Shown here: piece by piece, positions 1 through 9,011 of the stretch
Layout: each line of letters opens with the position of its first letter
Numbering within the stretch: the first letter of the stretch is position 1
Assembly: GCF_015240255.1 (NCBI RefSeq)
Contig: NZ_CP061205.1
Location: 620,001-684,000 of the forward strand
Direction: 5' to 3'
DNA length: 64,000 bases
From: Kordiimonas pumila
GTDB lineage: Bacteria; Pseudomonadota; Alphaproteobacteria; Sphingomonadales; Kordiimonadaceae
The notes under the pieces: generated by a model
Databases searched by the model: none
The model's input: only the letters and a program-made list of their open reading frames with translations
What the model was told of the DNA's origin: nothing
Translations under genes and position numbers: made by a program

Positions 1-1
1 G

Positions 2-1759
2 GGAGCGGATCTGTCCGCTGTCACGTTCCTTGATGCAGACAATCTTGAGCATGTGGAAGAAAACTTCAATGATGCGTCTTACACGGGGTTTCGCGTCAGT
101 GCTCTGTATGAAGTGAATGAAGACTGGACTGTCACAGCCACTCACACACGACAGCGTATTGACTCAGAAGGGGTGTTCTTCATCGATCCTGAGCTTGATG
201 ACCCGGACGATCTGTCGGTTCAACGTTTCTCGCCTGATGAAATTGTTGATGACTTTGACAACACCTCTCTTACTGTTGAAGGCCGTCTTGGTATGCTGGA
301 AATGGTGTACTCAGGGGCGTTCTTGAACCGTGATACAGCGCAAACGGTTGATTATACAGACTATCTGTTTGTAGGGCAGTATTTGCCATACTATATCTGT
401 GATGCGTCTGTTAGTTACCCTGGCGCGGCGGACCCGTCCGGTACGTGTCAGCCACCAAATCTTTATGTGAACTCGACAACAGATACAGAAGTTATGACGC
501 ACGAACTGCGCTTTGTGACTCCTGAGGAAAATCGGTTGAAAGCAACATTTGGTGGTTTTTATAGCGACCAGAAAATTGTTGAAAACAATAACTTTACCTA
601 TCCGGGATCTCGGTTCGTTGCAGGCTATGCGCCCGGTGAAATAGGGTTCCCGCAAAATGGACCGTTACCGGGTTCATCTGTCAGTGACCCTAATCCACGC
701 CCTCTTGGTGTGATCTTCTTTAATGATATCACGCGCACAGATGTGCAAAAGGGCCTCTTTGCTGATGTCACCTATGATCTTATCCCTGATACGCTTTCTA
801 TCACAGGCGGTGTGCGTTGGCATGATGTAGATGTGCGCCTGAAGGGTAGTGCGAACTCGTCTTTCAATAATCTTTTCTATCAAGAAGATGTGAATGATTT
901 TGGCACCAACCTTGACACCCAGTTTGATGGAACACAGGTTATTAATGGGGTAACAGTGCCGACAGGCGCAGAAGCCAAGGGCACGGTGTTTAAAGGAAAC
1001 ATTTCATGGACACCGAATGAGAATACTCTCATTTATTTCACATACTCTGAAGGGTTCCGCCCAGGCCTTCCTAACCGCCCAGCGGGTGCGGGCGGCGGTG
1101 CTGTTCCGGCGATTATCCGTACGGATGAAGTAGTAAATTATGAATTTGGTTGGAAACTGGATCTGTTTGAAAATCAGCTTCGGTTTAACGGAAATGCCTT
1201 CTATGTTGAGGTGAAAGATCTGCAAACCACAATCTTTGACCCGACAATTGTGAACCTCTTTTTCTCTGACAATGCAGCAAATGCAGAAATTAAAGGGGTT
1301 GAAGGCGACCTGACCTACGCACCAACCGAAGTGCCAGGCCTGACTATCAGTGGTGCCTTCTCCATTCTTGATACAGAAATTAAGGAGTTGGTGGGCGCTA
1401 GTGTGGCGATTGCTGGGCCGGGTGAAGATCTTGCAAATGCACCGTCTTTCCAGGGGAACCTGCGGGCGCGTTACGCATGGGATCTGAATGATGACATGCG
1501 GGCCTATGTTATGCCGCGCATCACCTATTCGGCGTCGTCTTATAGTGATATCGTCCTTATCAACCGCGCAGAACAGGACAGTTACTTCCTGATGAACATG
1601 TCTTTTGGCATTATAATGGAAAACTGGTCTGCTGAAATTTACGGTGAAAACCTGACTGATGAGCGGGCACAGCTTTCCAATAACCTGTATTTTGACCGTG
1701 AGCGTATCTCTATAAACCGGCCACGCACATTTGGTTTGCGGGTGTCCTATAGCTACTAG
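2..1759 (+). CDS. TonB-dependent receptor, C-terminal part (5' end outside window)
   Basis: The frame is open from the first bases, so the gene starts before the window. About 585 residues are visible, all of beta-barrel character: alternating aromatic/hydrophobic strands, long polar loops, and the phrase YFTYSEGFRPG found near the last third of many catecholate-type or substrate-uptake TonB receptors. The protein ends in VSYSY, an aromatic C-terminus suitable for BAM recognition. The plug domain and signal peptide are not visible. It would import a ligand across the outer membrane using TonB energy. The substrate cannot be read from the barrel. A TPR-sulfotransferase follows 83 bp downstream on the same strand, past a terminator-like hairpin. 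Confidence 0.9.
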   Translation, partial: GADLSAVTFLDADNLEHVEENFNDASYTGFRVSALYEVNEDWTVTATHTRQRIDSEGVFFIDPELDDPDDLSVQRFSPDEIVDDFDNTSLTVEGRLGMLEMVYSGAFLNRDTAQTVDYTDYLFVGQYLPYYICDASVSYPGAADPSGTCQPPNLYVNSTTDTEVMTHELRFVTPEENRLKATFGGFYSDQKIVENNNFTYPGSRFVAGYAPGEIGFPQNGPLPGSSVSDPNPRPLGVIFFNDITRTDVQKGLFADVTYDLIPDTLSITGGVRWHDVDVRLKGSANSSFNNLFYQEDVNDFGTNLDTQFDGTQVINGVTVPTGAEAKGTVFKGNISWTPNENTLIYFTYSEGFRPGLPNRPAGAGGGAVPAIIRTDEVVNYEFGWKLDLFENQLRFNGNAFYVEVKDLQTTIFDPTIVNLFFSDNAANAEIKGVEGDLTYAPTEVPGLTISGAFSILDTEIKELVGASVAIAGPGEDLANAPSFQGNLRARYAWDLNDDMRAYVMPRITYSASSYSDIVLINRAEQDSYFLMNMSFGIIMENWSAEIYGENLTDERAQLSNNLYFDRERISINRPRTFGLRVSYSY

Positions 1760-1782
1760 GACTTTAGCTGAGAACCAGAATT

Positions 1783-1810
1783 AAAGAGGCGCCCCTTAGA
1801 GGGCGTCTTT
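1783..1810 (+). terminator. Probable rho-independent terminator after the TonB receptor
   Basis: Arms AAAGA-CGCCC and GGGCG-TCTTT form a stem with a two-base bulge (GG) and a short loop, followed by an AT-rich stretch. It lies 24 bp after the receptor stop codon and before the sulfotransferase gene. Confidence 0.55.
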
Positions 1811-1842
1811 ATTTATGGATGTAACTGGGGTAAGTCTGTTTT

Positions 1843-3825
1843 ATGGACGATAAAACGACGCAGGCATCGCTTAAGACCGCACAGGCCCATATTTATAAGG
1901 GGCAGTTTGAAGTGGCGCTTGCTGTGCTTTCTTCCCTTGATATATCGGGAGGTAACGGCCCTGATATTCTCTATATGAAAGCCGTGTGTGAACGCTACGG
2001 CAAACAGTATGCTGCTGCGGGTAAAACTCTGCGTGCATTATTTCATCTAGCCCCTGAATTTGGTCGAGGGTATCAGGAGCTTGGCTACCTCAGGCTAGCA
2101 GAAAATGATCAGACTGGTGCCTTCTCTGCTTTTTCAAAAGCCTGCCAGTATAATCCTGCTCTTGAAGCAAGCTGGCGGTCGTTGGCAGAACTTCAGAAAA
2201 ATATGGGCAGGCAGGTCGAGGCGGATCAGGCATTGGCGCAGGCGAACCGGCTGAAAGCCCTGCCCAAAGAGTTATTCGCAGTCACTAATTATATTTATGA
2301 AGGCAAATTACTGCGGGCAGAAAACTTATGCCGTCGTTATCTTCAAGCCAACCCCAAAAATGTCGAGGCCATGCGCCTTCTAGCTGATATTGGCCGTCGT
2401 TTTGGTGTATTGGAAGAAGCAGATTTTTTACTTGAAAGTGCGCTGGCCTTTGACCCTGAGAATATTCAGGTCAGGCTTGATTACATACATATTCTGCGAC
2501 AGCGGCAAAAGTTTGATGCCGCTTTAAAGGAAGCGCGGGCTCTTTATGAAAGAGAACCTAATAATCCCGTCTTTCAATCACACTATGCCATCGAGGCTTT
2601 GCAAGCGGGAGACTTTGATACAGCTTTCAGTATGTTTGACAGTGTTCTTGAGCGCATACCAAATGATCCAGCAACACTTACTTCAAAGGGGCATGCCCTT
2701 AAAACGGTGGGTAAGCAGGATGCGGCGATTGAAGCTTACAGGGCAGCTTGTATCAGCAAGCCTGACCACGGAGATGCATACTACGGCCTTGCAAACCTGA
2801 AGACTTACCGTTTCACGGATGATGAGCTGGGGAGAATGACCGTGCAAGAAGCATCACCAGATATTTCGCACATGAGCCGTATTCAGTTATGTTTTTCCCT
2901 TGGAAAAGCATATGAGGATAGAAAGGAATATGACAGGTCTTTCGGTTTCTATGAGCGCGGCAATGACCTGAAGCGTGCGCAAAGCCGCTATGATGCCGAT
3001 CAGATGGCAGAAGAACTGGATGCTCAGGCTGATGTTTGCAATGGAGAACTGTTTGCCAAACATAAGGGTGCCGGGTGTAGCGCTGCTGACCCCATTTTTA
3101 TCGTTGGCTTACCGCGCGCTGGCTCAACGCTGCTGGAGCAAATTCTGGCCTCGCATAGTCAGGTAGATGGCACTCTTGAGTTGCCGAACATTCTGTCGCT
3201 GTCGCACCGGCTGCGAGACCGGCAGAAGGTAAGTTCAGAAGCCAGTTACCCTCGTATTTTACATAGTCTCAGTGCTGAAAAATTACAGGAACTGGGCGAA
3301 ACCTATATTCGTGAGACGCAGGTTCATCGATCAGGGGCACCTTATTTCACAGACAAGATGCCTAATAATTTCCGGCATATCGGCCTGATCAAACTGATCT
3401 TGCCAAATGCTAAAATTATCGATGCCCGGCGTAACCCAATGGCTTGCTGTTTCAGTGGTTTCAAACAGCTTTTTGCAGAAGGGCAAGAATTTACATACGG
3501 CTTAACTGAGATTGGTCGTTACTATAAGAGCTACACAAAATTAATGGACCATTGGCACAGTGTGTTGCCGGGGCAGATACTGCATGTACAGTATGAGGAT
3601 GTCGTTGACGATTTGGAAACGCAAGTGCAGCGTATTCTGGACTATTGTGGCCTGCCGTTTGAAAGCGCGTGTGTGAACTTTCATAAAACAGAGCGGTCTG
3701 TACGCACAGCCAGTTCTGAGCAAGTACGTCAGCCCATTAACAAAAGTGGGCTTGAGCAGTGGCATCACTTTGATAGTTATCTTGGCCCCTTGCGCGAGGC
3801 ACTCGGCCCGCTCGCCAGCCCTTAA
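1843..3825 (+). CDS. TPR-repeat sulfotransferase
   Basis: A 660-residue protein in two parts. Residues about 1-330 are helical tetratricopeptide repeats (alternating A, L, Y and G positions, for example AFSAFSKACQYNPALEASWRSL). Residues about 415-655 are a PAPS-dependent sulfotransferase domain. Its 5'-phosphosulfate loop is FIVGLPRAGSTLLEQIL at about residue 419. The DKMPNNFRHIGLI block and the ARRNPMACCFSGFK stretch match the 3'-phosphate-binding region of the Sulfotransfer_3 family. No signal peptide is obvious, so it is likely cytoplasmic. The acceptor is unknown; the TPR part could bind a protein or glycan partner. It follows a TonB receptor, and its 3' end overlaps csaA on the other strand by 4 bp. 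Confidence 0.9.
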   Translation: MDDKTTQASLKTAQAHIYKGQFEVALAVLSSLDISGGNGPDILYMKAVCERYGKQYAAAGKTLRALFHLAPEFGRGYQELGYLRLAENDQTGAFSAFSKACQYNPALEASWRSLAELQKNMGRQVEADQALAQANRLKALPKELFAVTNYIYEGKLLRAENLCRRYLQANPKNVEAMRLLADIGRRFGVLEEADFLLESALAFDPENIQVRLDYIHILRQRQKFDAALKEARALYEREPNNPVFQSHYAIEALQAGDFDTAFSMFDSVLERIPNDPATLTSKGHALKTVGKQDAAIEAYRAACISKPDHGDAYYGLANLKTYRFTDDELGRMTVQEASPDISHMSRIQLCFSLGKAYEDRKEYDRSFGFYERGNDLKRAQSRYDADQMAEELDAQADVCNGELFAKHKGAGCSAADPIFIVGLPRAGSTLLEQILASHSQVDGTLELPNILSLSHRLRDRQKVSSEASYPRILHSLSAEKLQELGETYIRETQVHRSGAPYFTDKMPNNFRHIGLIKLILPNAKIIDARRNPMACCFSGFKQLFAEGQEFTYGLTEIGRYYKSYTKLMDHWHSVLPGQILHVQYEDVVDDLETQVQRILDYCGLPFESACVNFHKTERSVRTASSEQVRQPINKSGLEQWHHFDSYLGPLREALGPLASP

Positions 3826-4166
3826 CCCAGCTTTGCACCGTTTTGCAGCGGCTTGTCTGGCACCGCCAGCACTACGTCACCGCTTGCATCATAAAAGCCG
3901 GTGACAAGGCATTCTGACATGATTGGCCCAATTTGTTTTGGCGGGAAATTCATCACAGCCATCACCTGTTTGCCAATCAGGTCTTCTGGGCTGTAATGCA
4001 CGGTTATCTGGGCGCTTGATTTCCGCACCCCTATTTCTGGCCCGAAATCTACTTGCAGGATATATGCTGGGCGTCTTGCTTCTTTGAATACTTCTGCGGC
4101 AATAATAGTTCCGGCTCTAAGGTTTATTTTATCAAAATCAGCCCAGGTAATCTGTTCTTTTGTCAT
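3822..4166 (-). CDS. csaA: CsaA-type tRNA-binding-domain protein
   Basis: A 114-residue protein that is almost entirely one tRNA-binding OB-fold domain, the usual length of CsaA. Visible family features are ITWADFDKINLRAGTI at the N-terminus, the VDFGPEIGVRKSSAQIT strand-turn and the NFPPKQIGPIMSECLV stretch. CsaA is a dimeric export-related chaperone and tRNA-binding protein in Bacillus and other bacteria; its role in this organism is inferred by family only. It lies 18 bp downstream of betT on the same strand, so the two may share a transcript. It converges on the sulfotransferase gene with a 4-bp overlap. Confidence 0.9.
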   Translation of the reverse strand: MTKEQITWADFDKINLRAGTIIAAEVFKEARRPAYILQVDFGPEIGVRKSSAQITVHYSPEDLIGKQVMAVMNFPPKQIGPIMSECLVTGFYDASGDVVLAVPDKPLQNGAKLG

Positions 4167-4184
4167 CGCTTCGTTTTATCCATC

Positions 4185-6173
4185 TTAGCTGCGGGCAATG
4201 TTTAAAAAGTGAATATGTTTATTATATTGGCTCAGGATATCATGGATCAATTGTTCCTCGCTGTAGCCATAAACACAGTAGTGTTGGCTGCCTTCAAGCA
4301 GATCCACTTCTGCCTGATAAAAGCGCCGTTTATCGTCTTCATCTTTTTTGTTGATATAGGCAAAATCAGGCCGCAGACGGCTGCGCACACGAACAGTATA
4401 TAAAAAGTCGGTCTCGCCGCCGTGCAAAATGCGGATTTCATGATTTTCTTCGTCAATCAACGCTTCTGCAGCACAGTCATTTTTCATGATTTCTGCCCCA
4501 ACCTTATGCAAGGCTAGCATGACAGTTTCTGCAACATAAGCCTCCACCTTTCTTTTACTGGGGTAGGTCATGAGGGCGCTTAATCTTTGTTTCCAACTGG
4601 TCTCTGCACCAATGATTTTCACATCAGGGGCAACTGCGGCTCCTTGCATTTTTGCGGCCTCAATTTTTAGCCCCTTCATAAGCCCCATGCAGGCAATAAT
4701 GATCACAAAGGTAAAAGGCAATGCAATGGTGATAGTGGCCGTTTGCAGGGCCACAAGGCCCCCGCCAATCATGAGGACAGCAGCCACCACACCTTCTGTT
4801 ACAGCCCAAAAAACACGTTGCCAAACAGGGGGGTTCATATGGCCACCAGAGGTGATGGTATCAATCACCAGTGAGCCTGAATCTGATGAGGTCACAAAGA
4901 ATGTCATGATCAGAAGTATGGTGCAGAAAGAGACTATGCCAGAGAATGGCAAGTGCTCGAGAAACGCGAATATCCCCAAGGGCAAATTATTTTCAATAGC
5001 ATCGGCGATGCTAGGCATAACGCCGTTCATTTCAAACGAAATGGCGCTGTTACCAAAGGCAGTCATCCAGATGAAAGTGAAAAGGGATGGTACGAGTAAA
5101 ACACCGAGCATAAACTCGCGAATTGTGCGGCCCCGTGATATGCGCGCAATGAAAATCCCTACAAAAGGCGACCAACTAATCCACCAGCCCCAGTAAAACA
5201 GTGTCCAGCCTGCGAGCCAGCTTTGGTCTTCTCTGTAGGCGTTCATATAAAAACTGCGTTCAACAAGCGTACTGATATAAAGCCCAAGGTTTTCAACAAA
5301 GCTGTTAAGAATAAGCAGTGTGGGACCTGCAGCAATGACAAACAGCAGCAAGAGGGTGGCAAGTACCATATTAATTTCAGATAATTTTTTAATTCCAGCA
5401 TCCAGCCCAGAGACAACGGAGGCCGTTGCAAAGGCGGTAATAACAGCGATGAGGACAATTTGTGTTGTGGTGCTGTAGGGAATGTCGAACAAATAGTTCA
5501 GTCCGGCATTTACTTGCGAAACACCAAAGCCTAGCGAAGTAGCAACACCGAAAAGGGTTCCTACAACAGCAATGGTATCAACAACATGACCGGCGGGGCC
5601 GTATATTCTATCCCCAATCAAAGGATAGAGTGCCGAGCGGATTGTAAGGGGCAGGTTGTGGCGAAAGCTGAAATACGCAAGGATAAGGCCGACAATGGCA
5701 TATATGGCCCACGCATTGATACCCCAGTGAAAATAGGTAATTTGCATTGCTTTTTTTGCGGCTGCGATTGTTTCCGGGGTGGCATTTGGCGGCATCATAT
5801 AGTGGGTCAGGGGTTCTGCTACCCCGTAAAACAGCAGGCCAATACCAATGCCTGCGGAAAACAGCATCGCAAACCATGACGTGAAGCTATACTCGGGCTC
5901 AGCCTGGTTTGGGCCAAGTTTGATTTCCCCCGTTTTTCCGATAGCGATATAGAGGCCAAATAATAGGAACCCCACCACAGAGGTCATATAAACCCAACCA
6001 AATTCTGTTGTGATAAAGGCCTGTGTTGCAGCAAAAAATGCACTTGCCCGTTCTCCGGCTACAAGTGTCACGATAACCAGGAGACCAATCAGAAAAGCGG
6101 AGGGGTAAAATACTGGCGGCAAAATGCTCGCTTTTTCGCTTCTGGAATTATCCAAGTCTTTCTTTAAATACAT
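4185..6173 (-). CDS. betT: BCCT-family choline/betaine/carnitine transporter (BetT-like)
   Basis: A 662-residue inner-membrane secondary transporter with about 12 hydrophobic segments. It carries the BCCT signatures GIGIGLLFYGVAEPLTHY and the tryptophan-rich FYWGWWISWSPFVGIFIARISRGR motif of the substrate site. The C-terminal hydrophilic extension of about 150 residues after the last membrane segment is typical of the long BetT type (E. coli BetT 677 residues), where it senses osmolality. Expected cargo is choline or a related quaternary ammonium compound; the exact substrate is not certain. csaA follows closely. No bet catabolic gene is adjacent, which suggests an osmoprotection role. Confidence 0.9.
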   Translation of the reverse strand: MYLKKDLDNSRSEKASILPPVFYPSAFLIGLLVIVTLVAGERASAFFAATQAFITTEFGWVYMTSVVGFLLFGLYIAIGKTGEIKLGPNQAEPEYSFTSWFAMLFSAGIGIGLLFYGVAEPLTHYMMPPNATPETIAAAKKAMQITYFHWGINAWAIYAIVGLILAYFSFRHNLPLTIRSALYPLIGDRIYGPAGHVVDTIAVVGTLFGVATSLGFGVSQVNAGLNYLFDIPYSTTTQIVLIAVITAFATASVVSGLDAGIKKLSEINMVLATLLLLFVIAAGPTLLILNSFVENLGLYISTLVERSFYMNAYREDQSWLAGWTLFYWGWWISWSPFVGIFIARISRGRTIREFMLGVLLVPSLFTFIWMTAFGNSAISFEMNGVMPSIADAIENNLPLGIFAFLEHLPFSGIVSFCTILLIMTFFVTSSDSGSLVIDTITSGGHMNPPVWQRVFWAVTEGVVAAVLMIGGGLVALQTATITIALPFTFVIIIACMGLMKGLKIEAAKMQGAAVAPDVKIIGAETSWKQRLSALMTYPSKRKVEAYVAETVMLALHKVGAEIMKNDCAAEALIDEENHEIRILHGGETDFLYTVRVRSRLRPDFAYINKKDEDDKRRFYQAEVDLLEGSQHYCVYGYSEEQLIHDILSQYNKHIHFLNIARS

Positions 6174-6425
6174 CGATACCCGATCATTTGCTTTGAGTTC
6201 TAATTATTATTCTTGCTCCTTCTATAGCGGCTTAACGAGAATGAAGCCACCCATGTGTCAGAAAATGTCTGTTGAACAGGCTTTTATGGGGCTTTTCTCT
6301 TTGGGGCATCATTCTTCTTCAGTGATTATTTCGGATCTGAAAAGGCCGTGCACAAGAAAGCCTGTAAGGCGGGCGAGCTAGGTGCGCAACAATGCGGTAG
6401 TCATGAAACCTGTAGGAATGTAGGA
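6174..6425. other. Intergenic region between betT and the insertion sequence
   Basis: 252 bp upstream of betT with no convincing gene. It should hold the betT promoter. No regulator site could be recognised. Confidence 0.4.
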
Positions 6426-6445
6426 GCTCGTGGGACACCTCGTGT
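6426..6445. repeat. Left terminal inverted repeat of the IS
   Basis: Twenty bases matching the reverse complement of 7394-7413 with one mismatch (T for C at the fifth inner position, before GGGACACC). Confidence 0.9.
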
Positions 6446-6471
6446 AAATTGATTTGCATGGAGGATGGATC

Positions 6472-7391
6472 ATGAATGCAGATGAAAAAGAAATACGCCG
6501 CAAGCTCCGTGTCATAGAACGGGCTCAAGATGTAGGCATTGCCGCAAAGGCATATCGCTATTTTGGGATACCAAAATCAACATACTATCGATGAAGAAAG
6601 CGGTATCTGGAGCAAGGGGAAAAGGCGCTGATTAACCGGAAGCCAATTGCGAACTCTCACCCCAACAAGACACCCGATGAAATCGTTGAGAAAATCCTTT
6701 ATCTCCGCAAAAAGTATCATCTCGGTCCCTTGAGGATCATGTGGTATATGGCGCGCTATCATCAGCTAAAAGTCTCGGATGCAACCATATCTCGCGTATT
6801 GAAGCGACGCGGTGTCAATCGATTACCGAACAATGTCGGACGCAGGAAGGTCCATACAAAGCGATACGAAAAACAGGTGCCGGGCCACCACATTCAGATG
6901 GATGTTAAGTTTCTGGTATTCAAAGGGAAAGATGGCAACAAGATTAAACGATACCAATATACGGCTATTGATGATGCAACGCGTGTTCGAGCTTTGAAGG
7001 TCTATACGTGTCACACGCAGAAGAATGCTATCAACTTTGTTAATCACATCATCAACAAGTTTCCATTCAAAGTACAGCAAATCAGGACAGATAGAGGGCA
7101 TGTTCGCGAAGCAGACGTTTACGTCAATTTCAGGCCAAATTCCATTGGCATGTTGAAGACTTGGGTATTCGACACGTTTACATCAAAGCCAGAACACCGC
7201 AGCTAAATGGCAAGGTCGAAAGGTCACATCGATCTGATGAGCAAGAGTTTTACCAGCTGATGACCTACAAGGATGATGTCGACCTGGAAGAAAAATTAGC
7301 TGAACGGGAAGCCTTTTATAACTTTACAAGACCCCATGGGGCACATGGTGGAAAAACCCCCTATGAATCCCTCAGAGAAAAGCTAATATGA
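6472..7391 (+). pseudogene. DDE transposase, inactivated by nonsense codon and frameshift
   Basis: From ATG 6472 the reading frame gives an N-terminal HTH ending STYYR, then TGA at 6592-6594 where the family has Trp (YYRWKKRY), a probable TGG to TGA change. The same frame continues with the integrase core (QMDVKFLVFKG holds the first Asp, QIRTDRG the second). It then loses phase near 7100. The last part, GIRHVYIKARTPQLNGKVERSH with the catalytic Glu and the NFTRPHGAHGGKTPYE tail, lies one frame over and ends at 7391. Compared with the usual GHEFQAKFHWHVED segment there appear to be about 23 extra bases between GGGCAT (7098) and TTTCAGGCC. The gene cannot make a full transposase without suppression and frameshifting. 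Confidence 0.85.
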
Positions 7392-7393
7392 AA

Positions 7394-7413
7394 ACACGAG
7401 GTGTCCCGCGAGC
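7394..7413. repeat. Right terminal inverted repeat of the IS
   Basis: Twenty bases complementary to 6426-6445 with a single mismatch. They begin just after the transposase stop codon. Confidence 0.9.
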
Positions 7414-7462
7414 GAGTGTCTATTACATATTACACGCAAGAATGATGGCACGATGTTATGTC

Positions 7463-8161
7463 TCAAACATCGAAACGCCACATTGTAGCCTCTACAGGAA
7501 CTTCGTCTTGCAATACGTCCCAATGCTCAGCTAACTTGCCATCTTTAACCCTGAATATATCTACAACAATTTGAGGCTTGTTAGCCCAACCGCGGATGCG
7601 GCCATGGATGGCAACAAAATCTCCTTCAGCTATCATTAAGCCGGGTTCGTAATAAACATCTTTCGGCAAGTTTTTTACGACTTCCTTTATTCCGTCACGG
7701 CCTTGAGAAATATTAGGGTTATGCTGAATATAATCGGGCGATATTAGACGGTCTACCTTTGCTACATCGTGTTTTTGGAATAATGAAATCATAGAGTCGA
7801 AGACAATCGCCTTATTACGATGTGGACGATCATCAAAAGCGCGATCGGCGGGACGTGTAATCTCGAAGGTTCCTGTCCCGCGCAAAAATTGGCCGTTCGG
7901 TAAGGTCGCGTATGAATGAATTAAACCGCGATCAAAATCTTGAATGTTTGTAACGGTTGAACCATCCTCCTCCTGCCAGCTCACCACGAATATACTACTG
8001 CCGAGCGGCACAACTTGTATATCCACGATCTCAATGCGGACATATGGCCCGTCCTTGATCTCGAACTTCAATTGCGCATCTGATATTAACGCCAGATAGA
8101 CTTGAAAATCCGGATAGGCCACATCCATTTCTAATCCAACTGGAAAACCTTCTATCGTCAT
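7463..8161 (-). CDS. MoaF-like/SnoaL-like two-domain protein
   Basis: I place the start at ATG 8161 (232 residues). It has an AAGGA ribosome site nine bases upstream, better than the TTG two codons earlier. Residues about 5-105 resemble the MoaF/lipocalin-like beta-barrel (AQLKFEIKDG, SIFVVSWQEEDGSTVT, DFDRGLIHSYATLPNG). Residues about 110-232 are an NTF2-fold SnoaL-like domain, with DYIQHNPNISQGRDG and VVDIFRVKDGKLAEHWDVLQ typical of the family. Function is not known; such proteins often bind small hydrophobic ligands or act as cyclases or isomerases. It lies 46 bp downstream of the YcaC-like gene on the same strand. A perfect 25-bp inverted repeat brackets its ribosome site and start codon. 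Confidence 0.75.
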   Translation of the reverse strand: MTIEGFPVGLEMDVAYPDFQVYLALISDAQLKFEIKDGPYVRIEIVDIQVVPLGSSIFVVSWQEEDGSTVTNIQDFDRGLIHSYATLPNGQFLRGTGTFEITRPADRAFDDRPHRNKAIVFDSMISLFQKHDVAKVDRLISPDYIQHNPNISQGRDGIKEVVKNLPKDVYYEPGLMIAEGDFVAIHGRIRGWANKPQIVVDIFRVKDGKLAEHWDVLQDEVPVEATMWRFDV

Positions 8162-8205
8162 TCTCAAAGGTCCTTCTATTCGTTAATATCAGATGCGCAA
8201 TTGAA
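8067..8205 (-). repeat. Perfect 25-bp inverted repeat bracketing a start codon
   Basis: Positions 8067-8091 are the exact reverse complement of 8181-8205 (25 of 25; central part GCGCATCTGATATTAACG). They are separated by 89 bp. One arm is inside the MoaF/SnoaL-like coding sequence, codons about 24-32. The other is in the gap after the YcaC-like gene. In the minus-strand mRNA the ribosome site and ATG 8161 would sit in the loop of a very stable hairpin. Confidence 0.9.
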
Positions 8206-8207
8206 TA

Positions 8208-8861
8208 TTAATCCTCTGCCTTCGGCACCGGTGTATTGAGCAATTGTTGCTCCCACAGGAATGCGATACCACTGCCAGCCAGATGATCGATCATCACTTT
8301 CGTGATTGCTTCTGCGGTTTCTGTTCTTGCCCAATCACGCTGCCATTCAGCCAACACTGCAAACCAGGTCATCACATTTGCCCCAGCCCCTATCATCCGC
8401 TGTATCGCAACCTCATGAGCTTCTTTCGAAACACCGCCGCATGCATCTGTCACTACTGTTACGTCCCAACCTTCGCCAAGCGCCTGAATAACCGGCATCG
8501 CCACACAAATCTCTGTAAAGAGCCCTGCAATAATCAGCTGTTTACGGCCCGTCGCTTTCACTGCATCCACGACCTTTTTGTCTTCCCATGTATTGATGAA
8601 TGTACGGTCAATCACTTCTTGACCCGGGAAAACATCCGTGATTTGCGGGAAGATAAGACCACCACGATCAACAAGCACACTGGTTAAAATGGTCGGAACA
8701 TTGAAGGCCTTCGCCGCGTTAGCCAAACCTGCGGCTGCATTAACAGCCATATGCGGGTCATGACTATTAACATTGGTAAGCTGGAATGGTTGGTGATCAA
8801 TTAAAACCAGCACTGAATCTTCCGGGCGAAGTAGTGAGTCAAGGCCATTACGAGGTTTCAT
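8208..8861 (-). CDS. Isochorismatase-family hydrolase (YcaC-like)
   Basis: I place the start at ATG 8861 (217 residues) because AAAGGA lies seven bases upstream; an earlier GTG at 8882 has no better site. The protein matches the cysteine-hydrolase/isochorismatase fold. The catalytic Asp is in LVLIDHQPFQLTNV, a basic residue region follows in DRTFINTWEDKKVVDAV, and the nucleophile Cys is in AGLFTEICVAMP, preceded by the cis-peptide turn. Length and the C-terminal VMTWFAVLAEWQRDWARTET stretch fit the YcaC group (E. coli YcaC 208 residues), whose substrate is unknown. It is divergent from the LysR gene and probably regulated by it, and it is upstream of the MoaF/SnoaL-like gene in the same transcript. 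Confidence 0.88.
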   Translation of the reverse strand: MKPRNGLDSLLRPEDSVLVLIDHQPFQLTNVNSHDPHMAVNAAAGLANAAKAFNVPTILTSVLVDRGGLIFPQITDVFPGQEVIDRTFINTWEDKKVVDAVKATGRKQLIIAGLFTEICVAMPVIQALGEGWDVTVVTDACGGVSKEAHEVAIQRMIGAGANVMTWFAVLAEWQRDWARTETAEAITKVMIDHLAGSGIAFLWEQQLLNTPVPKAED

Positions 8862-8956
8862 GTTTAAATCCTTTTCTGCCACTATATGGGGCGTTTATTA
8901 CTGCACATAGAAAACACCAATGATGCTGTCCATGCGTAACATTGCATTCCCATAAT

Positions 8957-8972
8957 CGATACACTAGTATCG
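8957..8972. promoter_or_regulatory. Palindromic candidate LysR operator
   Basis: CGATAC-ACTA-GTATCG is a perfect 6-bp dyad with a 4-bp centre. It lies in the 150-bp divergent region between the YcaC-like gene and lysR, where a LysR-type regulator normally binds. Its placement supports autoregulation plus control of the divergent gene. Confidence 0.5.
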
Positions 8973-9011
8973 CTATTTGGTAATCAACGTTGCTAAAACA
9001 GGAACGATAAA

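Larger units (their letters stand above)
6426..7413 (+). mobile_element. Insertion sequence, single-ORF DDE type (IS481/IS3 superfamily), inactive
   Basis: The element is about 988 bp and bounded by inverted repeats of 20 bp (6426-6445 and 7394-7413) that match at 19 of 20 positions around the core GGGACACCTCGTGT. It contains one transposase gene broken by an in-frame stop and a frameshift. A possible 4-bp GAGC flank (6424-6427 and 7410-7413) overlaps the repeats, so a target duplication cannot be defined. The element separates betT from the MoaF/YcaC/LysR module. Confidence 0.85.

Noticed and set aside
4570-5196. 208-residue plus-strand ORF inside betT
   Set aside because: It is the antisense shadow of conserved BCCT sequence.
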